From the NCBI GenBank assembly GCA_017893485.1, contig CM030361.1, positions 146,878,941 to 146,942,940 on the forward strand: DNA of 64,000 nt, in the 5' to 3' direction. Each line of letters opens with the position of its first letter. The first letter of the stretch is position 1. Position numbers and translations under genes: made by a program. Source of the stretch: Hemerocallis citrina (Eukaryota; Streptophyta; Magnoliopsida; Asparagales; Asphodelaceae). Shown piece by piece: positions 55,763 to 64,000 of this stretch. The notes beneath the pieces were generated by a model. That model was given only the letters and a program-made list of their open reading frames with translations. It was not told where the DNA came from and searched no databases.

Positions 55763-56035
55763 ACTCCGCCTTTTGTTTCTTTTTTGTTTTTGTTTTTTGT
55801 TTTTCTTTTCGAACTCTGTAATGCCTAATAGCGGACTGGCCACCGCTACTTTTGACATTAATGAAAAGAAAATTTTTGATGTTCGCCAAGTGTTGATGTT
55901 CGGAAGTTTTTGTCTTTTTGCCCCCTCTTTCGCCGAACAGTCCCTTCTTATTTTTAGAGAAGAAATTTTTTTCCAAGTGTAGTGCTTCGGCAGTGTTCGA
56001 CGTATTTGCTGATTACTCCGATCTCTTTGCAGCTT

Positions 56036-56947
56036 ATGGTGATCGCCCAAGACGTCGAGCTTTCACGCTCGGATGAGGAAGCTCGAGCCGAGGTCGGCCT
56101 AGGGGCGACGAGGCTGTGTCTGGCGAGGTGCCGAGATAGACTCTACGAGGTCGAGCTCGGATTGCGCCGAGCTGAAAGCGAGAGGGCCCACCTCTAGCTC
56201 ATCCTCGGCCGGCGAGATATCGAGATTCGCCGTTTGGAAAGAAGGATCGCCGAGCTTATCCCCGAAGGTGAATATTCGCCAACTGATTTCAGTAATGAGA
56301 TTCGGGTTCAGTGCATCCATCATAACTTGTCCAAAATAACAGCGGAGAGGGACGATTTGCTTTCCGAGATTCAGCATCTGCAGACCGTAGAGGCGAGGCT
56401 TCGGAGCGAAGGCGAGGGGCTGACGGCCGAAGTGGCCAAACTGACGACCGAACGGGTTCAGTTGACTGCCGAAGTTGAAGCGCTCAAGAGGGCGACGGTG
56501 GACAAAAGCATCGAGGTCACCCACCTTCGGCGCCTCATCGCCAGCCGATCTGGGGTCCCAGACTCTGCGATACCCCCACGTTTCGAAGTCGACGTCAAGG
56601 ACGGCTCGCTGCGGGATCGGATCTCGGAGTTGGAGGCAGAAGTGGCCCATCTTAAGCCGCATTCAGGGCCGATCAATGTTTGAAGCACGTCATGCACTCG
56701 CGCTGAGAGTGAGCGGGGCATTACCTTTTATGAGATGGCGACCCGTCAGCGAATCGGCCAACCTAGTTCGGGGGACGCGCAGAGCTCGGTTGCAATTTCG
56801 TCGAGTAGAGCATCCGTCGGAGTGGCCACTAGAAGTGGTGCCGAGGATACGTCTCAGTTCGCAGGCTTGGGGTCGCGCTCCGGGGACAAGCGTCGCCATC
56901 CTCGGGTGTCTTTGAAGCGGAACGCCCCGGCTCCAAAAAAGCGCTAG
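56036..56947 (+). pseudogene. Antisense gene 2 of element C, two premature stops
   Basis: 912 bases from ATG (MVIAQDVELSRSDEEARAEV) to TAG at 56945-56947, the same length as in B. In-frame TAG at 56195-56197 stands where B has CAG, and TGA at 56681-56683 where B has CGA. The acceptor-like CTCTTTGCAG before CTTATGG is kept. Coiled-coil centre and basic APKKR tail as in B. Confidence 0.72.
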
Positions 56948-57074
56948 AGTGGTCGACTCCGCGGGTTGTTGTGTATTTTTTGTTTTTGCTAAGTGTAATA
57001 AGTCGGCATTGTAACTTTTTCTTTGGCGAGTTGTAATCCTGTTGTGTTTGTCTTTGTATCGCATTTGTTTCATC

Positions 57075-57080
57075 AATAAA
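57075..57080 (+). terminator. Poly(A) signal of the antisense genes, element C
   Basis: AATAAA in CATCAATAAAAGTG, about 130 bases after the last stop; same relative place as 21205-21210 in B. Confidence 0.6.
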
Positions 57081-57138
57081 AGTGTTGTTGCTGAACTCGT
57101 GTGTTTTACTCTTGTGACTGTTGTCTGCTGTGCCAAAG

Positions 57139-58290
57139 CTTCCAAAGTGTTGGACTCCGAATGGAGAGCTTCTTCCAGTTCGTTTAGGAGCGAACTCGTG
57201 AAGTAGCATCGAGCCAAGTGTGGGACTTCGGCGCCCTTGTTTGATTAGGTTCGGGTTGTTGGAGCATTTCAGAGTGGCGAACTACCCCTAGCTCGCTTAG
57301 GAGCGAACTTGCGGAGTAGAGTCGAACCAAGCGTCGGACTCCGAACCATTCAACGGCTGTGGGAGCAGTTCCGAATGGCGAGCTACTTCTAGCTCGCTTG
57401 GGAGCGAACTTGCGAAGTAGAATCGAGCCAAGCGTTGGACTCCGAAACCATTGTAAGTTTAAGGGTGTGGGAGCAATTCCGAATGGCGAACTACCCTTAG
57501 CTCGCTTAGGAGCGAACTTGCGGAGTAGAGTCGAACCAAGTGTTGGACTCCGAACCATTCAACGGCTGTGGGGGCAGTTCCGAATGGCGAGCTACTTCTA
57601 GCTCGTTTGGGAGCGAACTTGCGAAGTAGAATCGAGCCAAGTGTTGGACTCCGGAACCATTGTAAGTTTAAGGGTGTGGGAGCAATTCCGAATGGCGAAC
57701 TACCCCTAGCTCGCTTAGGAGCGAACTTGCGGAGTAGAGTCGAACCAAGTGTTGGACTCCGAACCATTCAACGGCTGTGGGAGCAGTTCCGAATGGCGAG
57801 CTACTTCTAGCTCGCTTGGGAGCGAACTTGCGAAGTAGAATCGAGCCAAGTGTTGGACTCCGGAACCATTGTAAGTTTAAGGGTGTGGGAGCAATTCCGA
57901 ATGGCGAACTACCCCTAGCTCGCTTAGGAGCGAACTTGCGGAGTAGAGTCGAACCAAGTGTTGGACTCCGAACCATTCAACGGCTGTGGGAGCAGTTCCG
58001 AATGGCGAGCTACTTCTAGCTCGCTTGGGAGCGAACTTGCGAAGTAGAATCGAGCCAAGTGTTGGACTCCAGAACCATTGTAAGTTTAAGGGTGTGGGAG
58101 CAATTCCGAATGGCGAACTACCCCTAGCTCGCTTAGGAGCGAACTTGCGGAGTAGAGTCGAACCAAGTGTTGGACTCCGAACCATTCAACGGCCGTGGGA
58201 GCAGTTCCGAATGGCGAGCTACTTCTAGCTCGTTTGGGAGCGAACATGTGAAGTAGAATCGAGCCAAGTGTTGGACTCCGGAACCATTGT
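57139..58290 (-). repeat. 209-bp tandem hairpin array of element C
   Basis: About five units, visible as a 209-base period (GGCTGTGGGAGCAGTTCCGA near 57354, 57563, 57772, 57981). Half-units hold AGCTCGCT, loop TGGG or TAGG, AGCGAACT inside CTACTTC/GAAGTAG or CTACCCC/GGAGTAG. One stem pair (C-A) is broken in all copies, unlike in B. Confidence 0.9.
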
Positions 58291-58344
58291 CAGATTAAAG
58301 AGTTAAAAGCAGAGAGATGTACTGGCAGTGAAAATATGAAAAAC

Positions 58345-58350
58345 TTTATT
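58345..58350 (-). terminator. Poly(A) signal after element C gag-pol
   Basis: TTTATT on the plus strand, AATAAA on the minus strand, about 120 bases beyond the gag-pol stop; equivalent to 20038-20043 in B. Confidence 0.45.
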
Positions 58351-58466
58351 TATTAATATCTAAAGATCGGCTGCTTTTAAAGTTGCTAGCCGTTATTACA
58401 ATGAAAAAATAAAAGGAAAAATCACTACTAGTAAAAGGAGGGGAATGGTGTGACATCTCGAGTTAC

Positions 58467-61400
58467 TTAGAGAGGCGTAGTTGCCTTCTCTTGGTATTTC
58501 AAAAGATGGTCGGCATTCCAAGTCCTGGGAATTTCTCTGCCTTCGAGATCTTCTAGCTTGTACGCACCGGGGCGGATCACCTTCGAGATCTTGTACGGTC
58601 CCTCCCAATTCGGGGCCAGCTTGCTTTTTTGCTTGGGAAACGAGATGGCCAATTTCCGGAGGACTAAATACCCTTCTTTGAGGTCCGTTGGGCGGACCTT
58701 TTTGTTGTATGCTAGCTCGATCCTCCTTCGGTAGGCTTGTTGGCGTATGGCCGCTCTCTCTCGGATTTCGTCTATCAGATCTAGGCTGGCTCTGAGCTCT
58801 TTTGCATTCTGCCCTTCTTCAAAGGCCATCAAACGAGGAGAGGGTATCCCAACTTCTAGGGGAATGAGGGCCTCGGACCCATAGGTGAGATTAAACGGGC
58901 TCTCGCCTGTTGGGGTCCGCTTGGTGGTGCGGTGATTCCAGAGCACGTTTGGCAGCTGATCGACCCACAGTCCTTTGGAACACTTGTCTAATCTCTTCTT
59001 GATGCCCGAGAGAATCTGTCGGTTGGCATTCTCGGCCTGGCCATTCGACTGAGGATGGGAGACGGAGGAGAATCGGTGTTGTATGGAGAGGTCCTCACAT
59101 AAGGCTCGGAAGGCGGCCCCAATGAACTGTGTTCCATTATCCGTGACTATGACTCGGGGAATGCCGAACCGACAAATCATATTTTTCCAGAAGAATTGAA
59201 CGACTCTATGCTCGGTGATTGTAGCCAGGGGCTCGGCTTCTATCCATTTAGAGAAATAGTCGACTGCCACGACTAGGAACTTTAGCTGTCCGGGAGCTGG
59301 TGGAAACGGTCCTAGTAAATCCATCCCCCACATAGCGAAGGGAATCGGACTTGATAGGGAGGTGAGCGGTGCTTGTGGAAGGCATCGGATGTCTGCATAC
59401 TTTTGACAGGAGCTGCATTGCCGAACGTGTCACTCGGCGTCCCGTAGTAGAGTGGGCCAGTAATACCCGTAGTTCAACACTTTGCGTGCTAGGGCTCTGG
59501 AGCCAGAATAAGCTCCACCGATGCCCTCGTGGAGCTCTTGCAGGGCGTAGTCGGCTTGCCTGGGGGAAAATCACCTTAGGTAAGGCCGACCGTCCACCTG
59601 GGTGAAGGAGAGTTTATATAAGATGCCTTCGATTAAAGTAAAACGCTCGGCTTGGGTACTGATTCTTCTTGCTTCCCTCGGATCTTCAGGGAGGAGTCCG
59701 TCCTTTAAGAATTCGATAATGGGTTTCATCCAGTTGTCTTCGAGGAGGACAGGCAATGTTTCAACGGAGTCTGGTGCTTCGTCCTCTATGCTTGGCTTCA
59801 AGAGGACTTCTATCAATACAGTCTGCTCAAGACCTTGAAGGGAAGATGAGGCTAATTTGGATAGGGCATCAGCCTGAGCATTTTCTTCTCGGGGGATCCT
59901 TTGGATGAGGGCCTCTTCAAACAGCGCCATGAGGCTCTTGACTTTAGCCAAGTATTTAACCATTCTATCATCGCGGGCTTCATACTCACCGAGGACTTGG
60001 TTGACAACCAACTTAGAGTCGCTGAAGATCTGTAGCCGCTGTGCCCCTGCATTTCGGGCCATTCTTAGACCGGCTATTAGCGCCTTGTATTCGGCCTCGT
60101 TGTTCGAAGCTTTGAAATTTATACGGAGGGAGTATTGGAGGATGAAGTCGTCTGGGCCTGCCAGGATGACTCCTGCCCCGCTTCCCTCATTGCAAGAAGA
60201 TCCGTCAACATAAATTGACCAAACCGGCAGCCCCTTTACTGTTTGGCAGGGCTTAGGGATTGTACTCTCAACTATGAATTCGGCCAGCGCCTGAGCCTTG
60301 ATAGCGGTCCGAGGCTGATAAGTTATATCATGTTGGCTCAGCTCGATCGACCACTTCATAAGGCGACCGGAAGTCTCAGGTTTGTGAAGGACCTGTTTCA
60401 GCGGCTGGTCGGTAAGGACGACCACCGAATGGGACTGAAAGTAGGGTCGAAGCTTTCTCGCGGCCATTACCAGGGCATAGGCCATTTTCTCAATCTTCGG
60501 GTACCGGATCTCAGCGTCCCGAAGCACCTTGCTGACGTAGTAAATGGGCTTCTGAGCCCTCTCTTCTTCTCTGACTAAGACCACACTAAGCGTCTGTTCG
60601 GAAGCTGCCAAGTAGAGGTAGAGTGGTTCGCCAGGTATCGGTTTGCTGAGAAGAGGCGGATTGATGAGGTAGGCTTTAAGCTGGTCGAAGGAGTCTTGTT
60701 GCTGCTGCCCCCACTCGAATCCTTTAGCCCCCCTGAGGGCTTTGAAGAACGGGAGGCACTTCTCCCCGGACTTCGACAGAAAGCGCCCTATGGCAGCTAG
60801 GCGACCAGTCAATCTCTGAACTTCTTTAATATTTCTGGGAGGGGCCATGTCCAATATGGCCTTGATCTTTTCCGGATTTGCTTCAATTCCTCGTTGGCTA
60901 ACCATGAAGCCGAGGAACTTTCCTGATGAGACGCCGAACGCACACTTGTTCGGGTTGAGTCTCATATTGTGCTTTCTTAGGACGTCAAAGGCCTCCTGAA
61001 GGTCGGCCACATGATCAACACCTCGGATGCTCTTTACAAGCATATCATCGACGTACACTTCCATGTTCCGGCCGATCTGGGCCTGGAAAACCTTGTTGAC
61101 GAGGCGTTGGTATGTTGCACCCGCGTTCTTGAGACCGAACGGCATGACCCTGTAACAATAAAGGCCCTGGTCGGTAACAAACGACGTCTTCGGGATGTCT
61201 GGAGGGAACATTCTTATCTGATTGTAACCTGAGAAGGCATCCATGAAGCTGAGGAGCTCATGTCCCGAGGTTGCGTCAATCAGAGTGTCGATGCTCGGCA
61301 GAGGGAAAGGATCTTTGGGACAGGCCTTGTTGAGGTCGGTGAAATCAATGCAAATTCTCCACGTCCCATTGGACTTCTTCACCATTACTACGTTAGATAA

Positions 61401-64000
61401 CCACTCAGGGTAGTTTACCTCCTGTATGAATCGGGCTTTCAACAGCTTGTCTACCTCCTCTTTGATAGCGAGCTGATGCTCGGGGGTGAACTTGCGCCTT
61501 TTTTGCTGAACTGGTTTGGACCCCGGATCGACGCTTAGGCGGTGGACTAAGAGTTCTTCGGAGATACCGGGCATGTCTGCTGCGGACCATGCGAAGAGGT
61601 CCTGATTGGTTCGGATGCATTTCACAATATCTGAGTATAGGGCGGACGGGAGGGTCTTGCTTACGAAGAACTTACGGGTCGGCTCTTGTTCAGAGAAGAG
61701 CACCTCCTCCAGTTCATCCACCGGCTCGGAGGTCGGTTTTGCAGTGTCTTGAGGAATTTCCAGAGTCTCTAAGGAGAGGACGGGCCCAAGGGTTGAGGTC
61801 ATGTAGCACTTCTGGGCCTGCTCCTGATTTCCCCTTACTTCCCCGACCCCGGACCGAGTGGGAAACTTCATCTTCAGATGGTATGCTGAGGGAACAGCTT
61901 CCAGGGCTGCGAGGCCTGGCCGACCCAAAATGACGTTGTAGGCAGCGGGAACATCCACCACCATGAAGTCCATTGGCTCTGTTCGGGTGGTAGGAGTTTG
62001 GCCGGCAGTTACATCGAGGGTGATCACCCCTTCAATAGTTACCGGAACCCCCGTGAACCCATGGAGAGTGTAACCGGCGGGCTTGAGTCTGTCTCTGGAG
62101 AGCTTTAGGCCTTTAAAAGCGGAGAGGAAGAGGATGTTGACGGAGCTACCGTTGTCTACTAAGATCCTCTCCACTTTGAAATTCGCCATGTGGAGGCTAA
62201 TGACGAGGGCGTCACAGTGTGGGATACGAACTCCCTCGAGATCTTCGTTGGAGAAGGTGACTAGCACTCCGAGGCCTTTGGGAGGAGGGGTGGTCCGGAC
62301 TGAGTTGACTTCCTTGATAAATGCTTTTCGAGAGGAGTTCGAGGAGCCCCCCATTGGACCCCCATGGATGAGGTGTAGGACTCGCTCTTCCTCAAAGTCT
62401 GGCGTCTCTTCTCGTTCCGGACGCTTGTTAGCCCCCCGAGGCAGGGGAGGAAGTTCGGCTCGGTCCTTTCTTACAAACTTCGTTAGTTGCCCCCTCTGGA
62501 TAAGGGCTTCGATCTCGTTCCTCAGAGCACGGCAGTCGTTGGTGTCATGCCCATGGTCCCGGTGATAGCGGCACCATTTCTCTCTATCTCTTCTCTTGGC
62601 GGGGGTGTTCATCTTCGGAGCTGGAGGCAAGACCCCTTCTTTTTCGACTTCCATGAAGATGGTGGAGATGTTAGTGGTGAGGGGAGTGAACTTCTCAAAT
62701 CTAGAGGGAGGTCGGCGCTGGCCGGCATTATCCTTCTGGAGCTTCTTGGCTCCTTCTTCTTCCGCTCCTTTTCTCTTAGACCCGGAGGTAGACCCCTCCC
62801 AGTTGGGTTGTTGCTCGGCCTCTTCGGTCCGGATATACTTTTCAGTGCGAAGGAGAAGGTCGGAAAAGTCATGTGGTGGTTTCTTGGCGAGGGAGGAGTG
62901 GAGGTTGGAATTGAGGACATTGGATTGAAATGCTACCGTAGCGACCGACTGGTCGAGGGATGCTATGGATCTGGCCTCGGCCGTGAACCTCTTCACGTAG
63001 TCTCTCAATTTTCTCCCCCTTCTTCTGGTGGAGGTGCAATAGGGAGATGCTCGTCTTCTCGGCCCTTCGGCTGCTTACGAAATGGGTGACGAAGAGGGTT
63101 TCGAACTGTTCGAAAGAGAATATCGAGGAGGGGGCGAGACGAGAATACCATTCTCGGGCCGGTCCTTTGAGAGTTGCAGGGGAAGGTTTTGCAGAAGAGG
63201 GCATCGGAAGCTTGATGTAGGAGCATCAGGGTCTTAAAACTTTCAATGTGATCAACTGGATCGGTTTCCCCGGTGTAAGTCTCAAATTGAGGAGGTTTGA
63301 AGCCGAACGGGACAGGTGCATCCACTATGGTTCGGGAGAAAGGGGGTCGGCTAGGACGTAGGGTCCTCCCCCTGAGCTCTTCTTCTCGGTTTATCTGACC
63401 CAGGCGTCTCTCTACTTCATGAAGACGGCGGTTCATGGTGTCATCTCTCCGACGGTAATCTGTCGAGCCACAAGACTCGTCTTCGTATGAGGGGGAACGA
63501 GGGCTGCGGGCCTGCGGCGATGGTAACTTCGGGAGCGGCGAGGACTTGGGGTACGCCGGGAGTTGCTAGGAGCAGGATGAGGAGACGGGGACCGTCGGTG
63601 AGGGCTTCGGACTGGAGGAGGGGACGACACCTTCGGCCCATTAGGATTTTGGCGAAGGTTGAGAGCCTGCAGGACGGTCGCTTGGAACTGCTGGAATTCG
63701 GCACGGGTGATTGGTGCCTCATTGTTCCTGGGCTGTTGCCGACCTGCGGGAGAGTGCCTTCTTCGGTAATGATCGGGGGACTCCTTCCTCCCCCTGCGGA
63801 CGGGCGACCTGTGATACCGGTGGCGAGGAGACCGCTCGCCCGGATAGTGTTGGCGGGAGGCTCCCTCTCGGGCCCGTTTTTCTTCCAGATGGCGGCGGAG
63901 ATCATCCTCCTTCTGGCGGTTAGTGGCTGTATTGTGGCGACCAGAGGCTCGGGGGTGATGGGAGGCCATGGAGTCAGTGGAGGCGTTGCGGATGGAGACC
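58467..64000 (-). pseudogene. Gag-pol of element C with frameshifts and stops, N-terminus outside the window
   Basis: Residue for residue it follows B. Breaks seen against B: an 8-base duplication near 63503-63518 (frameshift after SPRRSRSYHRRR); one extra base near 63185 (after CKTFP) and another near 63012 (in KGEKL..DYVKRF); TGA at 59573-59571 (B has TGC); TGA at 59432-59430 (B has CGA, in DAERHVRQC); and TAA at 58469-58467 (B has CAA), which shortens the C-terminus by about 15 residues. Between 63008 and 59571 one frame of 1145 codons covers the gag end, zinc motif, protease, reverse transcriptase, both RNase H domains and the integrase start. The integrase core is open from 59333. The YVDD motif and D-D-E residues remain. 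Confidence 0.9.

Larger units (their letters stand above)
51536..64000 (-). mobile_element. Element C: Tat-type element related to B, mildly decayed, runs off the window
   Basis: Read on the minus strand, the 3' LTR is 51536-52199. Before it come the hairpin and polypurine tract, a 58-59-bp array, the antisense gene block (plus strand here), a 209-bp array and gag-pol up to the window edge. About 190 bases of gag and the 5' LTR are missing from view. Gene order, exon borders and array positions match B. Gag-pol and both antisense genes carry stops or frameshifts, so it is an older non-functional copy. Confidence 0.92.

Overview
This is plant nuclear DNA. The window holds nested LTR retrotransposons of the Ty3/gypsy group (Tat-like and Tekay-like), Helitron, hAT and PIF/Harbinger pieces, GT-AG introns in antisense genes, TATA boxes and AATAAA signals. 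The species cannot be named from sequence alone. No intact host gene was found. The only host-like coding sequence is a broken plant-mobile-domain (PMD / MAIN-like) gene, with one part at 1-617 and a probable 3' exon at 31443-31808.

Layout. (1) 846-31291 is one composite insertion in the intron-like part of that gene, bracketed by the same 5-bp target duplication, GATCA (841-845 and 31292-31296). Its right side is an array of four minus-strand LTRs separated by three ~215-245 bp interiors that carry only a primer-binding site and a polypurine tract. Its left side is a stub of the same LTR joined to a truncated plus-strand Tekay-type chromovirus (944-28363). (2) The ~3 kb Tekay 3' LTR is split by two Tat-type elements. 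Element A (3071-11648, duplication AGGGG, LTRs that look identical) lacks pol and is made largely of tandem repeats. Element B (13477-27453, duplication TGGTG, about 3 differences in 661 bp of LTR) has an uninterrupted 1915-codon gag-pol frame. (3) 31292-35709 holds AT-rich sequence, Helitron-like ends and a 563-bp Harbinger-type MITE. (4) 35710-47211 is a hAT-like element containing an old, decayed Tekay-type gypsy (element D, 36243-46439, minus). (5) 48590-51350 is a decayed Helitron Rep/helicase remnant with a hAT MITE inside it. (6) 51536-64000 is element C, a minus-strand, mildly decayed relative of B whose 5' LTR lies beyond the window.

How the genes work together. In B, gag-pol supplies capsid, protease, reverse transcriptase, two RNase H domains and integrase. 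Convergent to it lies an antisense block with its own TATA box: a three-exon gene (22539-24663) and a second coiled-coil gene (21346-22257). C has the same block with the same exon borders. A shares with B the LTR type, primer site, a hairpin next to the polypurine tract and related repeat arrays, so it is a plausible non-autonomous partner mobilised in trans.

The most unusual signal is that every tandem array in A, B and C is built from short near-perfect hairpins. Between A and B the stem sequence changes by compensatory double substitutions while the loop CCTA is kept. This, with the spliced antisense block, is my best candidate for an undescribed system. All comparisons were made by eye; alignments are the next check.
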